Source: Hymenochaete sp. R1 (Eukaryota; Basidiomycota; Agaricomycetes; Hymenochaetales; Hymenochaetaceae). From it: 64,000 nt of DNA. The number at the start of each line of letters is the position of its first letter. Position 1 is the first letter of the stretch. Position numbers and translations under genes: made by a program. Under the pieces are notes generated by a model. The model saw only the letters and a list, made by a program, of their open reading frames with translations. It was not told the origin of the DNA and did no database searches. The stretch is from the NCBI GenBank assembly GCA_019400425.1, contig JAFREE010000018.1:186001-250000 (forward strand), in the 5' to 3' direction. Shown piece by piece: positions 48,084 through 59,820 of the stretch.

Positions 48084-48242
48084 AGGATGAGGGTGTGCGA
48101 TGAGGACGTTTGGCAACTTCAAAGTCGGAGGGAGAGGTTACGTAAGCACAAATGGGATTGACCAATGAAATTATTTCCGAATGTAAACCTCAAAGTTCCG
48201 GCAAGTGATCCTTTCTCTCTAACGATAAGATAACAAAAAGAC

Positions 48243-48778
48243 ATGTCCAGCTCATCCAAGGGCAAAGGCACCTCAAAAACACTTAATGAGCAAGGTATGT
48301 GAGGGACAGCACATTGTAGACACGTCTGATCCAAACTTAGAACTCCAACAAACCCTGTCTCGACTGCAAAATGACCTTCAGGCTCTTGCGTCGAAAATAA
48401 CCGAACTCGAAGCCGAGGCAGATGAACACGAGTGAGTCAATATTACCCTACCTGTCATCCGAAATGAGGCTGATCAACCGTGTTAGACTAGTGCTGTCAG
48501 CTTTGGTAGAGGCCTTACAAACGAATCCTGACAGGAAGTGCTTCCGTATGGTCGGCGGTATACTTGTGGAACGCACGGTGAAGGATGTTGTACCTGCCCT
48601 GCAGACCAACAGAGACGGGGTGCGTGTTTTTGTTAGATCCTCAAGATACGCTGTGAAGCTGATTAATGTCCAGATCAAAAGTGTCGTTTCAAATCTTGTG
48701 AATCAGTACAAGTCGAAGGATGGGGAGTTCGAGTCATTGAAGAGAGAATACAACGTTCGTCCAATAGCAGTAGCCTAG
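48243..48778 (+). CDS. pfd2: Prefoldin subunit 2
   Basis: Beta-type subunit of the prefoldin (GimC) hexamer, which passes nascent actin and tubulin to the CCT chaperonin in the cytosol. Exons: 48243-48294, 48341-48431, 48487-48619, 48674-48778; 126 residues, normal length. Two long coiled-coil helices flank the beta hairpin. The signature CFRMVGGILVERTVKDVVPALQ is intact, with LQNDLQALASKITELEAEADEHELV before it. Starts with a Ser/Lys-rich leader (MSSSSKGKGTSKTLNEQ). The divergent promoter is shared with NDUFS8. Confidence 0.95.
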
Positions 48779-51700
48779 GCTTGCTTAGACGTGCGCATGA
48801 AAGTGTGAGTGTTGAACTTCTTGGTTGCTTGGAACTTCGTATTGATCGTCAGCCAAAGACTGTATCAAAAGCGTGACATGTATCAACAGAGGTTTCGAAC
48901 TAACGTCAGTCTATCTTATTGCAAATGCACGAGAAGCCCTGCTATGTTCCACCGGATTGTCAGGTTGAATAACGTGTGATACTGGCAATGGATCATCCGT
49001 TCACAAAATCTAGCGTACGCAAGTCAAAGTTGCAAGTTTTCTTCGACGCTGGCAGCTGAAAGACCAGCGCTGCCCCGGTGGCTTTTGCCCTCGGAGGAAT
49101 CTGTGCAAGGCCATGCGAACGCGGACGCCCGATGTACTCCGCGATGTTTGGCTCTGAGAGAACTTCAAATGTTTACTGGCGGTGTAGTCGGCGGCAGTTG
49201 CAAATGCATCTCGATGGCCTGCCATTTCCAAACGCCTAGGAGATACCAATCACATCGAATTTCTTGGTGTGTCCAGTCCGATCATCAACTTCTGTCTTTC
49301 ACATTCAAAGAGCCTGCTCTGCAAGTCTGGAATCTCACGATGAGAAAAAATAAACAGGTGTTTTTGATTGTCTGGCGAATCGCACGCACTTCTGAATCTC
49401 AAACACAGTTCTCGCCTAACAATCAGGATGCAGCCCAATAAGCATTCCGTTAGGTCTCGGTTATCCCTTTCATTTGCAACACATTAGCATCATAGAAGAT
49501 GGATCAACATCGTTTAGGAGGCGACGGTGTTGCTTGCACTTTATTTGGGCGTTATTTCGATGGCTGTGCTATAGCTCACCGACATGGGCGTCTACGAGAA
49601 CCTGAGGGCCTGTTCCATCGCAACTCGTCGACCAAGCTGTACCAGGGACCAACGAATGGAAATTGGGCTCATTCCGCATCGGAACTATCCAAGAATACGG
49701 TGCAACTCACAGATTTCTTGATCATATAAGGAAGGTGAATAAAGAATAAGCTATTAAAAAAGGCGCCTGCAATGACCCTTCCATTACTCGACCTTGTGTA
49801 GCGTTTGAGTCTGAACGTCAACAATGGCCGAATATCATAATGTTTGCCTTGTCTGCACGGCCAGAGAACATCTTTGACCTGTCACAATCAAGTAAGCGAA
49901 GTACCAATCGCCGCCGAAGATGCCCAACTTAAAAAAAGGTACTCCTCTCTTTCTAAATCTCTTAAAGCGACATGTGGCTTGTGTTTCTAACTTTACATAC
50001 GCCTTTACAGGTTTCTACTTCGGGACGAGGCAGAAGCTTTAATTGACACACGTTAGAGCTGCTAATCCTGGGTTTGATAGGATAGTCGTCACTGGAGCAG
50101 CGAATGTGTAATTGAGAAGGTGATGTCAATGGCATTGGTCCTTCCCACTGTGATTTCAATTCGGTGGGTGAAGCCGAGACATGCGTTGGAAATGAATATT
50201 CCCTGTAAGTCTGTCTCTTCATCAGGCTTCTCGCAGTCCCGTAATGATACACCTAACCCAATGTTTATTGGTGTAGGATTGTGATCTTCCTTACGGGATG
50301 GGCAATAAAGCGTGATCCTTGTCACTAGCCTGTCCGTACGGGCTCGGAATTCACGGTAGTCGACGGTGAAATTCGAGGCACATTCCCTTTCTCCACATCC
50401 ATCTCAGTCGCCAATCGATCCTACTTGTGCCACGTTCTAACACATTCTCAAGCGGAATTAGGGAATCCAATGCATACCAACTCTTACGCTTACTGCGATC
50501 AAGCTGCTGGTACTATCACACGCACCAAGAAAACCAAACAGCTCTCCAGATTATCCGCTCAGAGTCTAAAGAACCGCCGAGCCGAGATTTCATTTTGCGT
50601 TCGCAGTCGTATCGGTAGTGCCAAGGAGACAAAACTTTCCTCGGTATAATTCAGTCTCGAGCTGTGGTAATGTAGACGCTCATGCCTCTTGGGCGCTCAC
50701 CCCGAGCCGAGTCAGAGGTTCACCGGTACTGTATTCAACGCACATTTAGACATCGCCTACGCTTATATTTTTGTGCTTATTGACGCCGATCCGGCGAACA
50801 ATGCACGCTTGCTTCCGCGAGTGAGACAAGGAACAGAGAGCAGTGTTAGCGCCTTGAATCTCGGACGCATGAATCAAGGCGTTTGCTTCCCGAGCTTTGA
50901 AACTCAGGCCCAAGCTATGACTCAGGCAAGTTGGCAATGTCTATAAATCTCGGGTTCTTATCTTTATTTTTACTTCAATAATATTTTTTTTTTGCACTGA
51001 CACTTTTATCGAAGAATCAGGTGTGTGCAAACGACATGGCTGATTCTTGTCCGATACCGATAGTGGTGAGGATGTAGGTGTACCCTCGAACACCCCTAAA
51101 TTCGCATTCATCCTCGATTAGAGATGGACGTGACAGGTCTTGAAACTCGTACACACATGGATTCAATCACAGAGAATCGCTTTCGGCGTCGAGGATCGTT
51201 GTAGTTCTGACCCCTATTTTCAACACTCGCTACCCACGCATTAATACCATCGTACCCACTATGAACGAGGCTATGAACCAGGGCTAAATTCCGACATTGA
51301 ATACAAAGGCACTTGTTCCGATTGTCCGTATGCTAATTCGTACGTATCCACCCTTCTCTTCTGCCGCTGTGTTCACTGATGCCACCTTCTGAATTCTAAT
51401 CTTGAACATCATGATCAAAGTCTGGCGACGAGTTCAGAACTGATATAGCATATCACCCCCCTTAATATGATCGTTCATATGTTCATACCGTTCCGTTCAT
51501 ATGCTATGGAACAAACAAGCTCCGGGGTAGTGGGGTGCTTCTTTTCTTATACCGCCGGTCAGTGCCAGTGCCAGTGCCGTGCCATTAGCGAGTCACTGAG
51601 ACAATGGCAGCTCGAAGTTGGCAAACAGACTCTTGGAGCCCCTTAGTCTTCTGAGTCTCCTCGGATTGGGTTTGTTCTCAGCGGCGGCGTATCAGTGTCT

Positions 51701-52065
51701 GAAGCTTCGAAGAAACATTGACCCCTCTCTTCCCCTTCTCTTCTACGTGTAGCCGGAGCCCTTCTCACATGTACGTATCTCCCCCTTCCCCCTTCCGTCA
51801 ATCAACACAAAACGTCATTCACTTCGTAAATGTACACGGCTAATCATGGCTCTTCTCGAATACCGAGCAAATAAAAAGCTGCATCTTTTCCAGTCTGCTG
51901 AATCGGATCGGATTAGCCACATCGACATGAGAGTACCGATTCAGGATGATGCTTATGGGATGGGATAAGGATAGGGGTAGAGGTAACTTCTCTGCCCTCT
52001 GTGGCTCCTTGACTCAGAAACGCTTCTCGAGCAGATACTTTCACACGCCCTTCCTTACTTTACTT

Positions 52066-52079
52066 CCCCCCCCCCCCCC
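52066..52079. repeat. C14 homopolymer tract
   Basis: Fourteen consecutive C, followed by a T-rich run. Length may be inexact in the assembly. Confidence 0.9.
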
Positions 52080-52457
52080 TCTCCTTCTTTTTTTACTCAA
52101 ATTCTCAAAGTAACAAAGTTATTCCGCGGTACATACATACATAGTAAGTCTTACTCCCGGGAGTATCGTCGACTCGAGAGCCGCACTAACAAGAGCCTGA
52201 CGGAGAAGAGAAGCTTAAGAGAAGTAAGGGAAGTAAGAAGCACAGCTGGGCGCGTCTCGTTCTAAATTAAACGTGAACTTCGATTGTCCACATCCGAGTC
52301 CGAGTCGCCACCACTACTACTTACTACTTACCACCGACTACTAGTAGTAGTTAGACAAGTAACAAGCCGGCGGTTCTGTCTCCAGAAACACCGAAATGAA
52401 AAACACGACCCTCCTCCGGGAACCGAAACTTGAGTTCCGACATGCAGTACGCAGTGC

Positions 52458-52487
52458 CTACTACTACTGCTGCTGCTGCTGCTGGTG
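52458..52487. repeat. TAC/TGC trinucleotide tract
   Basis: Imperfect run of CTA and CTG units, followed by GTGCAGTGCCAGTGTACTGTACTGTAC-type short repeats. Similar TAC/TAG units occur at about 52312-52350. Confidence 0.7.
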
Positions 52488-53330
52488 CAGTGCCAGTGTA
52501 CTGTACTGTACAACTGTACAAGTAAGTAAGTACTGGATAGATGTCTTATTGGAATTTGCCTTTCGGGGACTACCATGTACCATACCATGACTACGCATCT
52601 TCTTCAAGAAGTAGTAGTTACAATTCCATATCGTGGTGCCAGTGCCAGTGGCGTCAGCAAAAGTAAAGCTGCCTCGGCGGGTCGGCGAGTTACTAGTACA
52701 TAAACACGGCATGCATGCTTCTCGTTCTCATCTTGAAGACCATCGAGAGGCACCGATCCTGAGACTGGTACTATATATGCAGTATCGTACCAATCGTAGT
52801 AAGCAACATACCTGATACAGAACACTACAGAGACAGAGGCAGCCTGCTTCCCCTTCCCATACACCACCACTAGTCACGGTATTCCGTAAGATCGGGAAAC
52901 ATCAATGCGTGTGCTACCTTCCCCCCAATTTCCAGCACGTACGACGAGCGAAGAGAGATACATGAACTTGTATACGCATAGAAGGCGGAGAACAGAAAGG
53001 CAGGGAGACAAGGCAAGACGGTGGAAGGCCATGTACAAGCATTACATGTATGTACATCTACGTTATATAAGATATTTAAAGACCAAGGAGGAGGGGGAAA
53101 TCGAGCAGGAGATAGCATAAAAGCGTAAAGAAAGAGATGTAAAAGAGATGCAAAAGGATAAGGAAGGGGAACAGAGGCAAGATACTAACGCTATTATACC
53201 AAATGCAAGTGCGAAACAAAGAGAGGAGGGGAGGGGCTGGGAGGCTCACGTCCGATCCCCAACATCCTCCACTTTTCTTTTTCCCAACAAAAAAAAAACA
53301 ATGACAACGCGCTTTTCAAAAGGTCAGAAA

Positions 53331-55197
53331 TCACGACGGCGTCCCCGACGCACTCCTCTCTCTTTCTCTTTGCACCGATCCCCTCCCCGGCCCACCAGTA
53401 GTAGTAGTAGGCATAGGCATCATCGGCTCGTCAGCCGGCCCCAGTCCCTGTTCCGGCATCTCCGGGTCGACCATCGCATCCCTCATCACATAAGACCCCG
53501 GCCCGATCCGTTGGTGTCCATGCATCCTCTGCGGGGCCGAGACCGGGGCTCCAGGCCCATTTGGTGAGGTTGGGCTTCCGGAGTGAGAGTGGGCGTGTTG
53601 ACGAGAATGAGAATGGGTGTGGTTGTAATTGTGGGTGTGGGTGTGGACGTAGACGTGGGGTCGGTCGCCGGTGTGGGGGTGGTTGTGGACGTGGGGCCGG
53701 TTATGAGCGTAATGTGCGTGTGCGTGGTGTTTGTGCGAGTGTGTTGTGCTCGAGTTTGAGGAGGACGGTGGGAGGTGTGGTTGGGGAGGAGAGGATGAAG
53801 GATGCGTGCCACGGGATGGCTTATCACCATTTCGTTCTCGGTCTCCGTGAGCATGCTGTTGCTGCTGCTGCTGCGACTCAAACTTTTCTCGTTCGAGGCG
53901 TTGACGCTCCCATTCGTCGTCTGCCATCTGTTGAGCATGTGCATGCGAGTACCCACCCGGAGATGAAGCCTGTTGACGACCTACACCAGCACCAGCAGCA
54001 ACGGAATGGGACCGACTACTACTCGACGACCTATGGGGAGGTGGTATCACTCCTGTTCCAGCCCCTTGCTCGGTAACAGGACTATGATGAGAAGAATGCG
54101 GCGTCATAGCAGGCGGCTGCGAAGCCTGCATCGCCGCCATTGTCGCCGCCGCTTCCTGCTGTTTCTGTATCTCCCGTTCCCTCTCTTCGCGCTCGCGTTC
54201 CAATCTAAGAGCTTCCTGATTCCGCATTTCTTTTACCGCCTTGCTCACGCGCCCACCTCTGCGTTTTGGGGGAGCCGAGACTGGGGCTGGGGCTGGAGCT
54301 GAGCTATGAGGAGGTGGCGGTGGTTGTGGGTGCACATCGTGTGCGAGGATGTACTGACCGGCGTCGGTGATGACGGGTCTTCCGTCGGTGCCAGCGACTA
54401 CGATTTGAGGGCCGTCATGTGTTTGAACTGTTACCACCTGCTGGGCGTGGGTGATAGGAAGCTGGTTTGGATGCTCATGAGGTTGCTGTGGAGAGACATG
54501 GTTTGGGCCGCTTGAGCCTGGGACAGGAGCGGGTTGGATGGGATGGAAAGGTTGTTGATGGGGAGCTGGGGCGTGTCCGCGTTCACGACGTCTACTGGAT
54601 TGAGGGAGTTCCGTCGATGCCGGCGGGGGAGGTTGGTCAATGAATTGATTTGGCAGAGATGTACCTGCAGGCTTGGGAGAGGCGGGAAGCTGATTGAGGC
54701 GTTCGTACAAAATTCTAAATGGAGATGAGCGAGTGTGCGAGGCGTGTAAGGACAAAAATAGAATGTAACTCACGCTCGTTCGAGTTTTGCACGTTGAATG
54801 TTTCTTTTTGCCTGTAGAACTTTGAAGTACAGTCTGTCGTTTTCCTGTACAAAAGAAAGCAAAATCGATTGAGTTTCTGTTGATTTTTAGAAACTCGTGT
54901 ACGACTCACCGATTCGACTTCAGCAACCTTATACTTCAAGTCCTTGTACCTCGCAATGTATTTGCTATCATTATCTACGCCTTGAATGTTGATGTGATGC
55001 ACGGCACTTTGGCCAGGCTTTGAACGACTTGAGTTGAACGGCGCTGACGTGGCCGAATTTTGAATGGGAGCACCGACTTCCCGGAAGGGTTGAGAATTAG
55101 AGGAAACAGGCATCCCGTTTGAGTCGCGGTAATGAGAATGCGAAAGCGCTGAGGATTGTTGCGGTCCAGAGGGTCCAGGCGATGGTGGAGGGGACAT
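53331..55197 (-). CDS. INO80 complex subunit F-domain protein with His-rich tail
   Basis: Exons on minus: 54910-55197, 54774-54844, 53331-54714; 580 residues. The conserved core spans both introns: KYIARYKDLKYKVAEVES, ENDRLYFKVLQAKRNIQRAK and LERAILYERL (about residues 80-127). This short coiled coil defines the INO80F-type domain, associated with the INO80 nucleosome remodeller. A basic, charged segment (KRRGGRVSKAVKEMRNQEAL) and Glu/Arg- and Gln-rich coils follow. The C-terminus is low complexity, with a striking His-rich region (THSHKHHAHAHYAHN, HVYVHTHTHNYNHTHSHS; + strand about 53585-53750). The rest is Pro/Ser/Gln-rich disordered sequence. Start chosen at MSPPPSPGPSGPQQ because upstream in-frame sequence is 5'-leader-like. 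Complex membership is inferred from the domain only. Confidence 0.8.
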
Positions 55198-56088
55198 TGT
55201 GTGAGAGTCGTTGGAGGTAACGATGAGGAGGGTGGATATCGCCACGCGAGCGGGAGAGTGTCTGGAGCCTTTGTGTTGTTTTGTGGTGAAGTCCGAAGAG
55301 GCAGGTAATAATTGAGTCCGGATTCGAGACGGGCGCCGAGCGTCTCGCCAAAGCCGGTACCCAGCTAAAAAGAGAGCTTTTGTCGGAGAACGATGGCTGA
55401 ATGTCGTCGACGACGACGACGAAGGGGACAATTTTCTGTGAGCGAGGGCGGATGTGATGAGAGAGGGAGGAAAAGAAGGGGGAGGGGTGGTAAAACGGAG
55501 ACGCCTGGCTGTGTTTCCCTTCAAGTCAGTTCATTTCATTTGGCTTTTCTGTTCCTGCCGCGTTCTCCCTTTCAACTCTAAATTATACACTTCATTTTCA
55601 TAATTTTATAATCACTTACACGCTTCATGTATGCATTTACTGTAGCTTTCTGGTGGTGTGGACTTGGTTGAATTCTCAAAAAAAAATCAATAAAATAAAT
55701 TGTTGTCGAACGAGCGAGATCCAGAGCGGGAAATGATCCTGACACTCGAATCAAATCAAGCGAAGCGAATCCGGAGTCGGTCGGTCGAGACAATTGAGTA
55801 CCTAATTTAGTTGTACTCTCCCACGACTTCAGTGTTTCTCCGTCACGTCTTTCAGTCAGTGTGCGCTCACATTCGCTCGTCCATCCTTTGAGTTCAACAC
55901 AGCTGTTTCTTCATCAGTTACAACGCCACTAGTACGTTCTACCAGACTTGTTTTGAAACAATAATGCTCAATATGCTTTATGCTATGCAGTGTCTCTTCC
56001 TTACAGGCAGTATGTCTCGTTTCGCAAGCCTCCATCTTTTCTCCTGCAAGGGGCTCTTTGATATTCACTCACTTTCTCCTACAGGGAC
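55198..56088. promoter_or_regulatory. Divergent promoter region, INO80F-domain gene and NDUFA13
   Basis: 891 nt between the two start codons. It contains a (GAC)4 tract near 55413 and AT-rich stretches near 55590-55700. Intron-like GT...AG pairs near 55900-56085 suggest a spliced NDUFA13 5' leader is possible. No certain operator is seen. Confidence 0.4.
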
Positions 56089-59000
56089 ATGCCCCCTCCG
56101 GGAGGTTTTGAATCCATCCGCTATAAGCGCAATCTACCCTTCCGTGGTCCTTCCAGCTTCGTCATACTTGCAGGAGTCTTCGGCATATCTGCTTTCGGCT
56201 TCTATCGTTTGGGTCAAGGAAACCTTGAACGGAGGTAAGCCAATACAGTACCCATTTTACCTTTGCCTTCTTCGTCTTTCCTATCTTTGTCTACTTCTCT
56301 TCATACACCTCTCCATCTTCTCCCTTTATCCTTTTTTGCTCTCGTCAGCAATGACGTCTGCAAATCATCCCCCGGCACGCTCGACTCCTATGCTCTATCT
56401 ATCGAGAGCTTCCGCGCTTCCCTGGCCAATTCAGTTTAGATCAGGAGATCTCTCTGACAGGGGTTAACACCTCATCTGGTCCTCATATGATGACGAATAC
56501 TTGTGGCGGACTACTAGCGAAAAAAGGAGAATGACGAAGAGGGGGTGGCAAGTCGCCCAACGGTTCGCTTGGGCATGATCGCGGCTACCGACAATGCTGA
56601 AGCTGAATTATACTTCGCGTTACAAGGAGGGCTTCATCGCATCCGTCATCACCAGCTTCACCGACATCGCATGACTATGTCATGCTCGCAGCACCTTCGC
56701 ATCAAGTTTGACTAATTGCGCAAAAGTTAGCGTCGATCTCTTGGGAACTGAAGGACGACGAAGACTTCATGACACAGAACGAGGTGTCCGAATGTGACGG
56801 GGTGCTTACCCCCCTCTGCTTTTTCGATCCGTTCCTATGGGCATCGCACATCTCATCTTCAAAATTGGGTCCTTTCGCCAAACGAATGGCTGACAGAGGG
56901 GTTCAATATACCATTGCTCCGCCGACTCTTCCTGCCACCCAGAATCCTTCCTATCTTTCTTGATCGTGACGTGATCAAACGGAAAGGAAAGAAACAAGCA
57001 TCTCTTCAACGGTGCACGAGCGATTGTATCTTCTGTCCTTTCCCCACCTCTCATTTCCACGATATATTGGCGATACGCGTCCTCGGGCCGTCCTCCGTAG
57101 GAGAACGTCAAGAAGTCCGACCCAGTGATCGGAGCAGGGGAACAGCAGAGGGGTGCCACGTTCGCTTGCGTCCGGTTCACCCGCACCCGTGACCGCATGT
57201 GTATCTTTTCCATGGAACGTGCCGAACGATACAGAACGCGGCTCGATACCGAATTGGCTGCGCGGGCCTGCGTGTGCGAGAGAGGGAGAAGCTTTCGGAG
57301 TACTATCCCCCTGGCCTGGACGTGACCCCCTTTCCCCCCTCCTTCCTAGAGCTTTAAGTTTGGCCAGTGTCTTCCCAGTGCGTTGAATGAATCTTTGCAC
57401 CCCACACGTCTAACAATGATAGACAATATTGGGATATATTGCGTGTCACGCTCCGAAGCGGTGTCTGGAGGTCGGACATAGGATTTAATGGACTGTCACT
57501 GTTACTGGGACCTGGCGAGCGAGGGGGTGGAGGAAGAATCGAAGACCAGAAGCAAGTGTAAACCATCTCCAGCTCGGAAGCCAACGACGACATGCTCATT
57601 TCGGATTTGGGCCGACGGGGCACGTCAGAGTCAGGCTTTTGAATGTCTGAATTTGGAAGGCAGTTGGAACTGTAACATACGCTCCGAGGGTTAAATTTTG
57701 ATCCCGTGCTCCGACGATCCGCGCGCCTCCTCTCTCTCCCGTCCTGCTGGGTCGTCGTTCCGCGGAGTAGCCTCGTGCCACGTCTTACGGCCCCCCTCGC
57801 AATTGCCTCATTTTGTGTTCTCCGGACGCCCGGGCATTCGTTCACTCCTTCTGGCCACGCCACCCTCCCCCCTCTCTCGCACCCTTTGTCCGAACCACTG
57901 TCCTTCATTCGCCCTCCGATCCCTCTTTGTCCGCGTTTGAACGTCAGAGGCGTCGGCGTCCAGACGTCGAAAGCATCTCCACCCTTCATTTTTCACTTTC
58001 TTCCAAAATTATAATCTTCGTCTTCCAATCTATGTTTGCATGCAGTGCAATCACTCTGTCACATGCATTCATGTTTCACTTTCTTCTTCATTGTTCTTGT
58101 CTTTTTTTTTTTCAAATCAAGAAAGTCGAAAGGAAAGCTGACTGACATATGCTGCTGTCTTATTGCACTTCATTGTTGCTTGACAGGGAACTGCAGCGCG
58201 AGAAGACATGGTCACGGATCCACCTTGTCCCACTTTTGCTCGCCGAAGGCGATCGGGACGTGTACCGGCGTTCAGAGGCCGCCAAAGCTCGCGAGGCTGA
58301 GATCATGAAAGACGTCCCCGGATGGGAGGTGCGTTTATTCTCGGATTTTGACTCTGACTCGATGTTAAGCGCCTGCTTATCTGACTGTGCCTTTTTTCTT
58401 CGCCATCATGCTTTTCATACATTATCTTTTGACTCTAACGATAACGGCGACGCTTTTAACCTGCCTTTTGGATATACTTGGCGCTATTTTTGGACCTTCG
58501 GCTTTGTGTTCGCATTGCTTTTTCGGGGGACTTTCTATGGTCAATGCGTTACGGCTGTCAAACGTGGCTCGGCACCTCGCAACGGTCCCGCTTTTGTGTA
58601 TTGTATCCGGCCCCGACCTCCCGATGCCTCCGGCATACTGTCGGCTCTTTGTACCGTTCGGATTGGGACGTGCAAACGGGTCCTTACTGGACCTCGGACG
58701 ACTTTGGAATGACTGGACACACTGCGACGATGAATCATCATCGACGTTGGGGTTTCGACTGACTATTGTTCGATGACTACGTCCGTAACGTCGCCTCTCG
58801 TTCTTGGCCGACGGTCGACATCTGAATGAATCATCGAAAAAACGAAAAACGGCTCTATCATTTCGTTTCGACCTGGGCGCGTCGCCTTACATCGCCATCA
58901 AACATGTTCCAAAACCATACGAACGCCGCTATCTCTGACCTTGCCCACCAAACCGACCCCGACACGTCTTTCAACCTGACAAATCGATACTCGCCCGTTA

Positions 59001-59820
59001 TCTCGTCGGGTAATGACTCGCCTATTCATTCATTCGTTCATTCGACTCACGGACGTTTCGCGGGAAACGGAAATCTCAATCGAAATCTCGGGTACACGGA
59101 CATGCAATTCAACGCGATCCCGCACCTACGGAACTAAAACTGACCAAACTCAAAAACGCACCTGAACGGCGCAATCCGGCGATTTGCGTCGGCGCGGGAA
59201 CGCCACTGTTTTCTTTCTTTCTTTTTCTTTTCGTGCTTGTGCGCCCCGCTCTGACTGACACGCGTGATTCTCCGCTTTTTCCCTGGTGCGAAATGTAACC
59301 TTGCGCCGATTGTGACTTTTTTTTGCATCCGGGTCTCGGTCTCGAACGCGGCGCGTTTATCCTCCTGCAAACATTCCTCTGGACCATGACTTTGGTACGT
59401 TCGGAAATGGCCTTGCGGGTGGCGTTTATCGCGGCGCTTGTGGACTCTCTTGTCCTTCGTTCACTTGCACCTTCACGGTGCTGGACGATCACGCGTCCTA
59501 TCGCGGGGGTGTTTCATTTACGATGGATGGAATGCACGTCTTGTTCCCAAATTCGACGGGTCGGCCGATTGGGGCGGGTGCTTTCGTTGGTTTCGCTGTA
59601 TCGCTGCGGGGGGATACTTGTGTATTTTTCCTGATTCCGTACTTGACGGAACGGGGATTGTTATTCGTTTTGGTACGGGTTAACTTCCATTGCGGCGTTG
59701 GGGATGTGACGGATGGGCGGAAAATTGGGTGGTGTGGTATGGATTGGATGTGATCAGGCCGGCAAGAGTGTGTACAACCAGGAACGGTACCGGGGCGCTG
59801 AGTCGATCGTCGTGCTCTGA
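56089..59820 (+). CDS. NDUFA13: Complex I accessory subunit NDUFA13 (GRIM-19) with two giant introns
   Basis: Single-pass accessory subunit of mitochondrial complex I. Exons: 56089-56234, 58187-58328, 59758-59820; 116 residues, in frame across both junctions. Sequence is near-diagnostic: MPPPGGFESIRYKRNLPFRG, a membrane segment (SSFVILAGVFGISAFGFYRL), then RELQREKTWSRIHLVPLLLA, EGDRDVYRRSEAAKAREAEI, and the final exon AGKSVYNQERYRGAESIVVL. Intron 1 is 1952 nt and intron 2 is 1429 nt, against about 55 nt elsewhere in the window, although the splice sites are ordinary (AG|GTAAGC...GACAG|G; GAG|GTGCGT...ATCAG|G). The gene product looks fully functional. Two complex I subunit genes thus lie within 13 kb, probably by chance. 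Confidence 0.93.
56235..58186 (+). other. Intron 1 of NDUFA13, 1952 nt
   Basis: Holds no recognisable coding sequence on the sense strand. Antisense it carries a 212-codon open frame (57354-57989), Arg/Ser/Pro-rich, that resembles nothing. Starts GTAAGC and ends TTGACAG. Confidence 0.8.
58329..59757 (+). other. Intron 2 of NDUFA13, 1429 nt
   Basis: Starts GTGCGT and ends TGATCAG. The composition is unusual: many CpG steps, with recurrent ttcg, cgac and acgg words (58780-59130), then T- and G-rich sequence. No protein or structured RNA family was recognised inside. Confidence 0.8.

Larger units (their letters stand above)
48779..53330. other. 4.5-kb stretch without a recognisable gene
   Basis: Lies between the convergent 3' ends of pfd2 and the INO80F-domain gene. 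Short frames exist on both strands (for example 49085-49441 +, 50089-50325 -, 50689-50946 +) but none resembles a known family or extends through sensible splice sites. The right half (about 51000-53300) is full of simple sequence: a C14 run, TAC/TAG and CTG tracts, repeated GTGCCA units and purine-rich tracts. It may be a decayed mobile element, an unrecognised lineage-specific gene or a non-coding locus. Confidence 0.5.

Noticed and set aside
49085..49441. 118-codon frame downstream of pfd2
   Set aside because: Amino-acid content looks random and no family is recognised; no plausible continuation on either side.
53148..53956. Overlapping frames on both strands at the 3' end of the INO80F-domain gene
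   Set aside because: Their content mirrors the His/Ser/Pro-rich repeat of the real gene read in other frames.
58537..58572. GQCVTAVKR resembles the GKSVYNxxR end of NDUFA13
   Set aside because: No acceptor precedes it and the similarity is weak. A far better match with a proper acceptor lies at 59758-59820.
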